From NCBI GenBank assembly GCA_003542325.1, contig DPKV01000135.1, forward strand, positions 5,322 to 21,675: a stretch of 16,354 nucleotides of DNA. The letters are read 5' to 3'. The stretch is from Anaerolineaceae bacterium (GTDB taxonomy: Bacteria; Chloroflexota; Anaerolineae; Anaerolineales; Anaerolineaceae). The position numbers and the translations under genes were made by a program. Shown one piece after another: positions 1-6,935 of this stretch. Below the pieces are notes generated by a model. It was not told the DNA's origin, did not search any database, and worked only from the letters and a program-made list of their open reading frames with translations. Position 1 is the first letter of the stretch. The number at the start of each line of letters is the position of its first letter.

Positions 1-311
1 TAGCTGCTGTTGGCGATGGGCAGACCTCAGATGAATTCCATGCCACCCTGTGCGTCAAAGATACGGGTGGCCCCTACCACCATGGATTAAGTGAGCGCCT
101 CCGTACGCTGGCCGAAACCTATGAAATTCCCCATAAAGTGGATATCTATCCCTATTATGGTTCAGATGGCGAGGCTTTTTGGCGGGCAGGCGGTAATGTC
201 GCCGTGGCGTTGATCGGTCCGGGAGTGGATGCTTCACATAACTATGAACGAACCCACACCGAAGCGCTGGTTGCCACCACACAGTGGTGCCTGGCCTATC
301 TTTTAAATTGA
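1..311 (+). CDS. M42-like metallopeptidase, C-terminal fragment (5' end outside window)
   Basis: The reading frame is open from base 3 to the TGA at 309-311, giving 102 residues of a protein whose start is outside the window. The motif YGSDGEAFWRAGGN and, about 15 residues later, GPGVDASHNYERTH fit the C-terminal metal-binding half of M42-type dinuclear zinc aminopeptidases. In that family an Asp in a G-(S/T)-D motif and a His in a Ser-His-x-x-Glu-like motif each bind a metal. Such enzymes are cytoplasmic exopeptidases that trim short peptides. The metal-ligand assignment is by family pattern only, and related M20-type hydrolases cannot be excluded because the N-terminal ligands are not visible. 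The next gene starts 10 bases downstream on the same strand, so they probably share a transcript. Confidence 0.7.
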   Translation, partial: AAVGDGQTSDEFHATLCVKDTGGPYHHGLSERLRTLAETYEIPHKVDIYPYYGSDGEAFWRAGGNVAVALIGPGVDASHNYERTHTEALVATTQWCLAYLLN

Positions 312-321
312 TCGCGTTCCC

Positions 322-1986
322 ATGCCTGGATTGATCCACCGTCTGCGAAATCACGATCTGGGTTTTCTGCAAATCGTTGCCTTGCTGTGGGGGGTTGACC
401 TTGACCTCCCGGATGCCCGCAGCGCTCTACCCGTTCTCAGCAGAAAGCTTCAGGATCATACACTGGTGCAGGAGGTGGTTGAAGCATTACCGGAAGAAGC
501 TCGACAGGCGCTTGACGCGCTCGTTCGTCATGAGGGTTGGCTGCCCTGGGGCAGATTTACACGGGATTTTGGCGAATTACGGGAAGTCGGCCCCGGCCGG
601 CGCGACCGGGAAAAGCCCTTCCTTGACCCGGTTTCGGCGACAGAGATCCTCTGGTATCGCGGGCTGATTGGGAGGGATTTCCTGCGTCAGGGGGGTGAAT
701 TACAGGAATGCGCTTATATTCCCGATGAATTTCTCGAGCTGTTACCCCCGGTGAGGCCCGCCGGCCCTCAACCGCTGGGACGGGCGGCTTCTCCTGGGGA
801 GTCACGATTTGTTCTCCCGGTGAATGACCGGATCCTCGATCACACCTGTACTTTGCTGGCAGCTTTACGGATGGGGTCAGGGCAACGCTCACCGGGCACA
901 GACGCCTGGCAGCCGCCTTTGGCTGTGGTTCATGCGCTGCTGGCTGCGATGCGGTTGATCACTTCCAGTGAGCTGCCTGTTCCGGAAGATGCCCGATCTT
1001 TCCTGGAAATGAAACGCGGTGAAGCATTGACCTGGCTGTTCCAGGGATGGTGGCATTCAGACCGGTTTGATGAGCTGCGGTTGATGCCTGATATTGTGTG
1101 TGAGGGCGCATGGCATAGCGACCCCCTCGCAGCACGGATCAGGGTTCTGGAATTTGTCAGCGATGTGCCGGGCGAGGCCTGGTGGAACCTGGATTCATTC
1201 GTGGATGCCATTTTCCAAAACGACCCAGACTTTCAACGGCCGGCAGGAGATTATGATTCCTGGCTGATCCGCGATGCAGAGACAGGTGAGAGTCTGCAAG
1301 GAAGTCACCACTGGTATGATGTGGATGGCGCTTTGGTGCGATATATCATCACAGGACCCATGCACTGGTTGGGGCTCCTGGACCTTGCTTCACCAGGCGA
1401 AGGCGAACGGGTGACGGCTTTCCGTTGGTCTGCCTGGTCAGAAGCGTTGATGATGGACCAACCGGTCATGGGTCTTGTGGAAGAGGACCAGTTGATTGAA
1501 GCCCTGTCGGATGGCAGACTGGTTGTTCCCCGGTTGGCGCCGCGCCTGGCGCGTTATCAGGTTTCCAGGTTTGGCTTATGGGTGGAGGAATCCAACGAGA
1601 GGCACGTGTACCAGTTGACCCCGGCTTCAATGAGCGCTGCGGCGGCCCAGGGTTTGAAAATCTCTCATCTTGAGACGCTCCTGTCGAAATATGCCAAGCA
1701 CACACCACCGAGTTTGGTGGAGGCGGTTCGCCAATGGGAGAAAAAGGGCGGTCAGGTCCAGATCCAGCAGGTTGTGATCCTGAGAGTGGATTCGCCGAAA
1801 ATTATGCTGGCCCTGAGGGATTCCCCCGCAGCTCGTTTTGTAGGTGATCCGTTGGGGCCGACGACTGCGGTTATCTATCCCGGCGCAGTCAAACAAGTGC
1901 GCTCGGCCCTGGCGCGTTTGGGTTATCTCAGTGATGTTGAATTTGATCCGGGGGAAGAAGCCTTCGAGGATGAACCCGACGTATAA
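322..1986 (+). CDS. Helicase-associated domain protein (XPB/Ssl2-type domain, no motor)
   Basis: A 554-residue protein starting at ATG 322 without an obvious Shine-Dalgarno; close spacing to the upstream gene suggests translational coupling. The C-terminal part, about residues 409-538, matches the pattern of the XPB/Ssl2-like helicase-associated domain (Pfam Helicase_C_3 type). It has a YQLTPASMSAA-like segment, a stretch around LLSKYAKHTPPSLVEAVRQW, a strand-rich section with VVILRVDSPK, and a final helix ending ALARLGYLSD. I see no Walker A, DEAD/DEAH or other motor motif anywhere in the chain. The N-terminal 400 residues are Trp-rich and helical, as in similar stand-alone proteins of Chloroflexota and Actinobacteria. 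The tail is acidic. The specific role is unknown; DNA binding or DNA repair is only a guess from the domain name. Confidence 0.7.
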   Translation: MPGLIHRLRNHDLGFLQIVALLWGVDLDLPDARSALPVLSRKLQDHTLVQEVVEALPEEARQALDALVRHEGWLPWGRFTRDFGELREVGPGRRDREKPFLDPVSATEILWYRGLIGRDFLRQGGELQECAYIPDEFLELLPPVRPAGPQPLGRAASPGESRFVLPVNDRILDHTCTLLAALRMGSGQRSPGTDAWQPPLAVVHALLAAMRLITSSELPVPEDARSFLEMKRGEALTWLFQGWWHSDRFDELRLMPDIVCEGAWHSDPLAARIRVLEFVSDVPGEAWWNLDSFVDAIFQNDPDFQRPAGDYDSWLIRDAETGESLQGSHHWYDVDGALVRYIITGPMHWLGLLDLASPGEGERVTAFRWSAWSEALMMDQPVMGLVEEDQLIEALSDGRLVVPRLAPRLARYQVSRFGLWVEESNERHVYQLTPASMSAAAAQGLKISHLETLLSKYAKHTPPSLVEAVRQWEKKGGQVQIQQVVILRVDSPKIMLALRDSPAARFVGDPLGPTTAVIYPGAVKQVRSALARLGYLSDVEFDPGEEAFEDEPDV

Positions 1987-1993
1987 TTAGGGT

Positions 1994-2458
1994 ATGTCCA
2001 ATAAAATTAATCCAAGTTCGAGTCCCAACTCAATCCATCCAAAAAGACCCTTCTCCGTAAGGCTATTGGGCTATGCCTTTGCTTTCTGGAGTCTGTTGGG
2101 TTGGCTACGCTTTATCCGGGCGGTGATGGAACGGGAACTGGTGCTTGAAATCCTTTCAAAAGGAATATTCGTTTATTTGGTTGCCACCGGGTTATTCTGG
2201 GGGGTGGCTGCTTTGCCGGTGATCTGGGGACTTGTGCGCCGGTGGTGCTGGACAAAACTGCTGACCTGGGTTGCTGCCGTGCTTTTTCCCGCAATCTATT
2301 GGTTTGAGCGGTTGGTGCTTTGGCGGGATCAGGATGCTCAGGGGAACTGGCTGTTTATGTTACTGTTGACCCTGTTCTGGTTTGGATTGGCAGTTTGGGC
2401 TTTGCAATCAAAACCCGGTCGAGAATATTTCTCAACCCCTCATAAAGGAAACACATAA
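1994..2458 (+). CDS. Small four-helix integral membrane protein, unknown function
   Basis: A 154-residue protein starting at ATG 1994, preceded by an AGGG ribosome binding sequence at very short distance. After a polar, Ser/Asn/Pro-rich N-terminus of about 20 residues come four hydrophobic segments: around LLGYAFAFWSLLGWL, VYLVATGLFWGVAALPVIWG, LLTWVAAVLFPAIYWF and WLFMLLLTLFWFGLAVWAL. These are separated by short charged loops. The C-terminus is short and polar. I do not recognise a family. The stop codon TAA (2456-2458) overlaps the ATG of the CYTH gene by one base, so the two are co-translated and almost certainly one operon with the genes upstream. Confidence 0.7.
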   Translation: MSNKINPSSSPNSIHPKRPFSVRLLGYAFAFWSLLGWLRFIRAVMERELVLEILSKGIFVYLVATGLFWGVAALPVIWGLVRRWCWTKLLTWVAAVLFPAIYWFERLVLWRDQDAQGNWLFMLLLTLFWFGLAVWALQSKPGREYFSTPHKGNT

Positions 2459-3066
2459 TGGATTATCAGGAAAAAGAAGTGAAGTTTTATTTGCGCAATC
2501 TGGAGGCAATGGCTGCCCGACTGGAAACGACCGGAGCGGACCTGGTTCGACCGAGGGTGCTGGAGCGAAACCTCCGTCTGGATACACCGGATGGGGCTTT
2601 GTCTGCCGGTCACCGGGTGCTCAGGCTGCGGCAGGATGACCGGGTAAGGGTAACATATAAGGACAATGCGCATATTGAAGCTGGAGTTTTGGTTCGCACA
2701 GAAATTGAGGTCACGGCAGACGATCTGGAGTTAGCGCTCAAGTTATTTGAGGCTTTGGGGTATCAGGTTGTTGTCCTATACGAAAAATACCGCCGGGTGT
2801 ATCGTTTGGGAGACGTGGAAGTTGTCCTGGACGAGATGCCCTTTGGTGATTTCATGGAAATTGAAGCGCCGAACACCACCTTGATTGAAGGGGTGGCGCA
2901 GATGCTGGGATTGAACTGGGAGCGCAGAGGCATTGCCAGTTATTTGGGCTTGTTCGATGTTTTGAAGCAGCATCAGGATATCGATTTTCGAGATTTATCC
3001 TTTGCCAATTTTGCCTCCCTTGAAATCTCACCGGACGACCTGGAAGTTGAACCGGCGGACGTCTAG
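2458..3066 (+). CDS. CYTH-domain protein (class IV adenylate cyclase / triphosphatase-like)
   Basis: A 202-residue protein with the CYTH signature E-x-E-x-K at E5, E7 and K9. Typical downstream strands follow: VLRLRQDDRVRVTYKD (about 54-69), an acidic strand ending TEIEV (81-85), YEKYRRVYRLG (108-118) and EVVLDEMPFGDFMEIEA (121-137). These residues line a cationic, metal-dependent tunnel that binds triphosphates. Members are either CyaB-like adenylate cyclases or inorganic/thiamine triphosphatases, and the sequence alone does not decide between them. The start at 2458 has an AAAGGA ribosome binding site at 2444-2449 and a one-base overlap with the preceding membrane protein. The helical C-terminal region after residue 140 is intact. 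Confidence 0.85.
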   Translation: MDYQEKEVKFYLRNLEAMAARLETTGADLVRPRVLERNLRLDTPDGALSAGHRVLRLRQDDRVRVTYKDNAHIEAGVLVRTEIEVTADDLELALKLFEALGYQVVVLYEKYRRVYRLGDVEVVLDEMPFGDFMEIEAPNTTLIEGVAQMLGLNWERRGIASYLGLFDVLKQHQDIDFRDLSFANFASLEISPDDLEVEPADV

Positions 3067-3270
3067 GGTCGGCGGGAGAATGGCAGCGGAGTTGTTGTCC
3101 GCACGTTGGTTGGTCGACTGGAAGGGGCTTATGGAACCGATCGACGTTATCGATGGAGACAATTCACACCAACCGAAAAATTCCGGCATATCTTGGAGCA
3201 TGAGATTTATCACAGAGATGAACTTTTGTAGATAACGGACATTCTCTGACATGAGAGGGTTGATGTTTGA
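3067..3270 (+). pseudogene. Decayed C-terminal fragment of a DinB-like (YfiT/DinB) protein
   Basis: Immediately after the CYTH stop, in the same frame, codons 3067-3228 read as protein-like sequence ending RHILEHEIYHRDELL. The pattern H-x3-H-E-x2-H-R-(G)-E-L is the C-terminal metal-binding helix of DinB/YfiT-type four-helix proteins. Reading continues through an in-frame TAG (3229-3231) and TGA (3247-3249) as L-stop-ITDIL-stop-HERVDV to a TGA at 3268-3270. Position by position this resembles the usual family ending ELSLI-x-G-x-LGREG-x-DV, with a Leu codon turned to TAG and a Gly codon turned to TGA. There is no start codon or N-terminal half, so I read it as a truncated, inactivated remnant. 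The family call is from memory of the motif, not from a search. Confidence 0.5.
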
Positions 3271-3318
3271 GCGATTGCCTCGAAAACATTAAAGCCTGAT
3301 TCGAAGCCTGCATTCTTC

Positions 3319-3324
3319 TATAAT
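3319..3324 (+). promoter_or_regulatory. Candidate -10 box in the 3271-3525 intergenic stretch
   Basis: A perfect TATAAT lies 17 bases downstream of CTGATT (3296-3301), which matches only three of six -35 positions. It points toward the NUDIX gene about 200 bases away and would give a long leader containing both inverted repeats described below. The stretch 3271-3525 holds no gene that I can support. Confidence 0.3.
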
Positions 3325-3381
3325 ATTGTTTAGACTGACTAATGATCTGTAATTTATCATGAATTAGAATCTTGACCTGGA

Positions 3382-3407
3382 GGAATATTTCAGGGGATAA
3401 ATATTCC
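3382..3407. repeat. Inverted repeat, 9-bp arms, upstream of NUDIX gene
   Basis: GGAATATTT (3382-3390) and AAATATTCC (3399-3407) are perfect complements around an 8-base spacer. With one mismatch the arms extend outward through GG/CC. It lacks a following T-run, so it is not a convincing terminator. It could be an operator or an RNA hairpin in the leader. Confidence 0.5.
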
Positions 3408-3433
3408 CCCCAGTAAGACGGGTGGAATTGCTT

Positions 3434-3469
3434 TTAGCAGGGACGTGGTGTGCGCTGCGTCCCTGCTAA
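3434..3469. repeat. Inverted repeat, 12-bp perfect arms, just upstream of a -10 box
   Basis: TTAGCAGGGACG (3434-3445) and CGTCCCTGCTAA (3458-3469) are perfectly complementary with a 12-base loop. The right arm ends 14 bases before the TATAAT at 3484. After the stem comes TTGATTTTAAC, only a weak T-run. It may terminate upstream transcription, or act as an operator overlapping the -35 region of the NUDIX promoter. Confidence 0.6.
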
Positions 3470-3483
3470 TTGATTTTAACCGC

Positions 3484-3489
3484 TATAAT
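3484..3489 (+). promoter_or_regulatory. -10 box of the NUDIX gene
   Basis: A perfect TATAAT sits 36 bases before the TTG start. No good -35 is present; that position falls inside the right arm of the 3434-3469 inverted repeat. This suggests activator dependence or repression at the repeat. The predicted transcript would begin near 3496 and have a leader of about 30 bases. Confidence 0.45.
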
Positions 3490-3525
3490 TTAGCTATTGT
3501 CCGATCTGGATACGAGGAGGCTGTT

Positions 3526-4062
3526 TTGGAGCCCTGGAAAACCATCTCACGGGATATTGTCCTGGACCTTGGACCGTTCCTAAAAGTTGAACGACACACG
3601 ATTGCCTTGCCAGGTGGTGAAATAATCGAAGACTGGCCCTGGCTGGCAACACCGGATTTTGTGAACATTGCCGCACTGACCGAGGATGATGAATATCTGT
3701 GCTTCCGGCAGACCAAATACAGTGTCCGCGGGACGACTCTTGCACCCGTGGGTGGTTATGTTGAACCTGGCGAGGAACCATTGGCCGCAGCGAAGCGGGA
3801 ATTATTGGAAGAGACCGGGTATGTGTCGGACCAATGGGAATATCTGGGGGAATTCTCGGTGGATGGCAACCGGGGTAATGGGATTGCGCATTTTTATTTA
3901 GCCAGGCACTCACGGCAGGTTGCTGAACCGGAGGCCGATGATTTGGAAGAACAAGTTTTGTTGCGGTTATCCCGTGCAGAGGTGGAGGCTGCTGTCGCCC
4001 GGGGGGCCTTTAAAGTTCTTCCCTGGCAGACGGTCATGGCGCTGGCATTGCTTCGCTGGTAA
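3526..4062 (+). CDS. NUDIX hydrolase (ADP-ribose pyrophosphatase-like)
   Basis: A 178-residue cytoplasmic hydrolase of nucleoside diphosphates linked to another group. The NUDIX box is complete at residues 77-99: G77, E83, R91-E92, E95-E96 and G98, with Tyr99 at the last position where an aliphatic residue is more usual. The N-terminal section around VERHTIALPGGEIIEDWPWL resembles ADP-ribose pyrophosphatase-type members, but the substrate is not determined. I chose the TTG at 3526 because a strong GAGGAGG (3514-3520) lies five bases upstream. A longer reading from GTG 3445 would place both the inverted repeat and the TATAAT box inside the coding region. The gene stands alone between two intergenic regions and converges with the regulator downstream. 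Confidence 0.88.
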   Translation: MEPWKTISRDIVLDLGPFLKVERHTIALPGGEIIEDWPWLATPDFVNIAALTEDDEYLCFRQTKYSVRGTTLAPVGGYVEPGEEPLAAAKRELLEETGYVSDQWEYLGEFSVDGNRGNGIAHFYLARHSRQVAEPEADDLEEQVLLRLSRAEVEAAVARGAFKVLPWQTVMALALLRW

Positions 4063-4108
4063 ATCAGGATTGTGTTTGGGCTAATTAAGAATCCAGGGGG
4101 ACGGTATT

Positions 4109-4144
4109 ATTCCTGATTACAGGACAGGAATTTCGTTTAGTTTT
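4109..4144 (+). terminator. Possible intrinsic terminator after the NUDIX gene
   Basis: ATTCCTG (4109-4115) pairs with CAGGAAT (4125-4131), and an alternative smaller hairpin TCCTG/CAGGA lies inside. The stem is followed by TTCGTTTAGTTTT, a broken T-run. The stem is short and the last bases overlap the 3' end of the convergent regulator gene. Confidence 0.4.
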
Positions 4145-5222
4145 CCAGCAGGAATGAGTGGATATGTCTTGCAGTGTCCAGAATACCATCCGTACGGGCG
4201 GCATATCGCCGTTCGGCGTTGGCGGAAATGGTTACCAACACAAAACCGGCAAGCCGCAGGATATTTAGGTGGTGAATTACGGTTGGCGGGCGAAGGCGAA
4301 GGGCTTTCGCCAATTCACTGGGGGTCCAGGATTCCTGGATCAGGAATTTTAGAATACGGAGGCGGGTAGGATCGGCCATGGCTTTCAGACCGTTCAGCAG
4401 TTCCTCTGGTACCTGTTCCCCTGGAACCAGAGATGTTCCAATGGGACGCTTCCCATAAACGATAATACGTGGGAGAGCGTGTTGGCTGTCAAGGAAAATG
4501 AGGGGTGCGGCCCAGAAGGAAGGAGCCAGGATCACCCGATCAGCATCGCTGGACCAGTCAATTCTGACACCGGCGGACAGTTTTTCTATCAGCGAGAGAA
4601 AATCCTGTTCGTTGGATAAGGCCTGAGCTTCGGCGAGGGATTGTTCCAAAGCCGGCGTGATCCGAGTCTCCTCCTCAAGGAAAAAATTTTGGACATAGGT
4701 ATCCAAAGCGTTATAGTAGTTTTCGCCAAAAGATTTTCTGTCTGACCAGGCGGAGAAAACCGCTTGTGCCAAACCTTTGGGCAGTCCCCGGCTTCGAATG
4801 CTGGTATGGTAATCCATTATTCGCTGCTCAATCTGTGCCGTTAACCGCTGCTTTACTTCCAGGGATATCAGGAATTCATAAAACGCGTTTGTCTCTGGGT
4901 TTTCACTTCCGTTAATGGTCAGCGACGGCAGCCGATCTTCCGGGGAAAGCGCTTTGAGCGAGTCAAGTACCGTCTGTGCGTTTTTGGGGTCGGGCAAGTT
5001 ATGAATCCAATTTAAGGGGATGTACAGGAACTTTTGAGACTCTTCCATGACTTCACGCAGGGGAAGAGGAAGACGTGAACGGACCCCCGCAGCCCATGAA
5101 GGGCGCAAACCAAAATTGTCCGGGCGATGGATAACCCATAGGCTGATGAAAAGGTCATACGCGCTACCTATATCCCAGGATATTTCCGGACTTGCAATCA
5201 CAGCGTTGGTTCCTCTCATCAT
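4137..5222 (-). CDS. ArsR-family transcriptional regulator with long N-terminal domain
   Basis: A DNA-binding regulator. Counting from the ATG at 5222 (361 residues), the last 87 residues (from about 275) form an ArsR-type winged helix. LLNGLKAMADPTRLRILKFL is the first helix pair, SELAKALRLRPPTVIHHLNIL the recognition segment, and the wing ends ERRYAART. The first 270 residues form a separate domain opening with ISWDIGSAYDLFISLWVIH, a conserved opening in related long ArsR proteins. It probably senses a ligand, unknown here. No Cys metal site is seen. Start choice is uncertain. ATG 5222 lacks a ribosome binding site; GTG 5201 has AGAGGA nine bases upstream; GTG 5330 has GGAGG only three bases away and would code through the leader hairpins. 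The promoter and leader signals upstream suggest tight, perhaps autogenous, regulation. Confidence 0.8.
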   Translation of the reverse strand: MMRGTNAVIASPEISWDIGSAYDLFISLWVIHRPDNFGLRPSWAAGVRSRLPLPLREVMEESQKFLYIPLNWIHNLPDPKNAQTVLDSLKALSPEDRLPSLTINGSENPETNAFYEFLISLEVKQRLTAQIEQRIMDYHTSIRSRGLPKGLAQAVFSAWSDRKSFGENYYNALDTYVQNFFLEEETRITPALEQSLAEAQALSNEQDFLSLIEKLSAGVRIDWSSDADRVILAPSFWAAPLIFLDSQHALPRIIVYGKRPIGTSLVPGEQVPEELLNGLKAMADPTRLRILKFLIQESWTPSELAKALRLRPPTVIHHLNILRLAGFVLVTISANAERRYAARTDGILDTARHIHSFLLEN

Positions 5223-5247
5223 AATTTGAATTGTACCCTGGTTGAAA

Positions 5248-5276
5248 ATTGCCCTTGCAGGTTTGCGAAGGGCAAT
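5248..5276 (-). promoter_or_regulatory. Hairpin in the leader of the ArsR-family gene
   Basis: On the minus strand ATTGCCCTT and AAGGGCAAT form a perfect 9-bp stem with an 11-base loop. The stem runs into TTTC, ending about 20 bases before ATG 5222. It could be a weak attenuator-like terminator or a structure controlling access to the start. Confidence 0.45.
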
Positions 5277-5291
5277 AAGGGCTAACACATA

Positions 5292-5344
5292 CCTGATGGA
5301 GGTTTTTCTATGAGGCGGTGTTGAGAGCACAAGCCTCCATCAGG
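5292..5344. repeat. Inverted repeat with 11-bp perfect arms just downstream of the predicted start of transcription
   Basis: CCTGATGGAGG (5292-5302) and CCTCCATCAGG (5334-5344) are perfect complements. Arm centres are 42 bp apart, about four helical turns. Relative to the predicted minus-strand start near 5349 they lie around +5 to +15 and +47 to +57. They could be paired operator half-sites for DNA looping or a stem in the mRNA leader. Confidence 0.6.
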
Positions 5345-5355
5345 ATATGAATTAG

Positions 5356-5384
5356 ATAATAATCTAATCAGAAAAGATTGTCAA
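5356..5384 (-). promoter_or_regulatory. Strong sigma70-type promoter of the ArsR-family gene
   Basis: On the minus strand a consensus TTGACA (-35, 5384-5379) is followed after exactly 17 bases by TATTAT (-10, 5361-5356). The predicted start is near 5349, about 127 bases before ATG 5222, leaving a long leader with two inverted repeats. Confidence 0.7.
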
Positions 5385-5387
5385 TAA

Positions 5388-5414
5388 ACGTAAATAATAC
5401 GTAAATAATACGTA
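5388..5414. repeat. Tandem 11-bp repeat directly behind the -35 box
   Basis: ACGTAAATAAT is repeated twice head to tail and followed by a third partial ACGTA. The 11-bp period is one helical turn, and the unit contains the palindrome core TACGTA at each junction. It begins four bases upstream of the minus-strand -35. It may be a binding site array or an AT-rich promoter-enhancing element. Confidence 0.6.
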
Positions 5415-5472
5415 TGGCGTGAAATTATGCACAAGAAATTAAATTGAGTTACTTTTCTGTTTTAGGCGGGGG

Positions 5473-5481
5473 TGTTAGAAT
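5473..5481 (+). promoter_or_regulatory. Extended -10 promoter of the LCP-family gene
   Basis: TGTTAGAAT is an extended -10 (TG-N-TAGAAT). No good -35 lies 17 bases upstream, which is normal for extended -10 promoters. The predicted start is near 5488, giving a leader of about 28 bases before ATG 5516. Confidence 0.45.
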
Positions 5482-5515
5482 CCCTTTAGGTTATTTTTTA
5501 ATATTTGGAGTGAGT

Positions 5516-6922
5516 ATGAGCTTTTTCAAGCGTTTATCACAAAATTTCCCAAAGGATTGGTCAAGCCGGTTGGTTTTGGCCGGCCTGTTGGTTTTATCTC
5601 TTGTGGGTGCTTTTTTGGGATATCGGATGGTTCGCCGGCTGGTGGCGGGCACAACAGCTTTTACACTCCCCGGTGACCCGGTGACGAGTTCCGATGGTGA
5701 TACGCCTGGAGAGGATAGCTCCACTTCTGCAGAAGATACGCCGTCAGGTGCAACCCTGCCCAATCCGGACCCATGGGACGGCACCAGCAGGGTGAACCTG
5801 CTGGTGATGGGCCTGGACTTGCGGGAAGGTGAAACCGAGACGGATGCACCCCGTTCGGATACGATGATCCTGCTTTCGATGGACCCACTCAACAACACTG
5901 TTTCCATCCTGGCCATCCCCCGGGATATGTGGGTGGCAATCCCCGGATTTGGCTATTACAAGATCAACTCAGCCTATCATTTTGGTGAGTTATATGATCT
6001 TCCCGGTGGGGGACCTGAGCTGGCATCACGTACCGTGGAAGAGTTCCTGGGTGTGCCCATAGATTATTATGCACAGGTGGACTTTCAGGCCTTTGTCGAT
6101 TTCGTCGATCATATCAATGGGATCAAAGTCACTTTTGACGAACCGTATACCATTGACCGGCGCGGACCGGGGAACACGGTTACACTGGAACCGGGTACGT
6201 ATGTGCTGGATGGCGAGTATGCATTGGCGATGGCCCGTGATCGGAAATCCGAATTGGATGACTTTGATCGATCCAACCGGCAGATGGAAGTCATTATGTT
6301 GATCCGTGACCGGATTTTAGAATTTGACCAGCTCCCTACGCTGGTGATGAATGCTCCGGCGATCTACGAGGACCTTTCCACTGGGATTCGGATGAATATG
6401 GGGTTGAACCAGATCATCCAATTGGCCTGGAAAGCGATGGACATTCCAAGTGAGAACTTTACGACGGCAGTCATTGGGCCGGAATATGTCACGATCGAGA
6501 TTTCACCCGACGGCCTTGATATTCTGCGACCGATCCCGGATAAGATCCGCCAACTGCGGGATGAATTGTTCGGTACGGGCGGTATTTTAGGGCCGGCTGC
6601 GGCGGGTGACCTGCTTTCCCTGGTGGCGGCAGAACAGCCTGCGGTCCGAATCCTGAATGGGAGCTATCAGAGCGGACTTGAAGATACAACCGCCGCCTGG
6701 CTGCAGGAACAGGGGTTTACCGTGGTGGAAGTCGGCAGCGCTCCGGCGACGACTGTTTCATCGGTTCTCCTGCAAGGCGCCACACCGTACGGTTTGCAGT
6801 GGTTGGTGGATACCTTTGGGATGACTGTCGGTCGAATAGAACATGCTTATACGCCCGGTGCGATGGCTGATCTGGTCCTGACTTTAGGGGATGACTGGGC
6901 TGCGAATAATCCAATGCCCTAA
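5516..6922 (+). CDS. LCP-family (LytR-CpsA-Psr) cell-wall glycopolymer ligase with LytR_C domain
   Basis: A 468-residue membrane-anchored protein. Family members transfer glycopolymers from a lipid carrier to peptidoglycan on the outer face of the membrane. A single transmembrane helix (about 18-36) is followed by an acidic Ser/Thr/Asp-rich linker (50-90). The LCP catalytic domain spans about 93-270, with NLLVMGLDLREG, the Arg/Asp motif RSDTM (113-117), IPRDMWV (135-141), KINSAYHFG and the basic DRSNRQ motif (251-256). A LytR_C domain (about 376-460, opening AVRILNGS) closes the chain. ATG 5516 is preceded by GGAG five bases upstream; a longer frame from TTG 5444 would contain the promoter. 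The DUF1232 gene follows 13 bases after the stop with its own ribosome binding site, so they form a small operon. Confidence 0.92.
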   Translation: MSFFKRLSQNFPKDWSSRLVLAGLLVLSLVGAFLGYRMVRRLVAGTTAFTLPGDPVTSSDGDTPGEDSSTSAEDTPSGATLPNPDPWDGTSRVNLLVMGLDLREGETETDAPRSDTMILLSMDPLNNTVSILAIPRDMWVAIPGFGYYKINSAYHFGELYDLPGGGPELASRTVEEFLGVPIDYYAQVDFQAFVDFVDHINGIKVTFDEPYTIDRRGPGNTVTLEPGTYVLDGEYALAMARDRKSELDDFDRSNRQMEVIMLIRDRILEFDQLPTLVMNAPAIYEDLSTGIRMNMGLNQIIQLAWKAMDIPSENFTTAVIGPEYVTIEISPDGLDILRPIPDKIRQLRDELFGTGGILGPAAAGDLLSLVAAEQPAVRILNGSYQSGLEDTTAAWLQEQGFTVVEVGSAPATTVSSVLLQGATPYGLQWLVDTFGMTVGRIEHAYTPGAMADLVLTLGDDWAANNPMP

Positions 6923-6935
6923 GGAGAGCCTTCAT

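Noticed and set aside
3028..3252. Minus-strand open frame of 74 codons
   Set aside because: It opposes the CYTH end and the DinB-like remnant, has no ribosome binding site, and encodes nothing recognisable.
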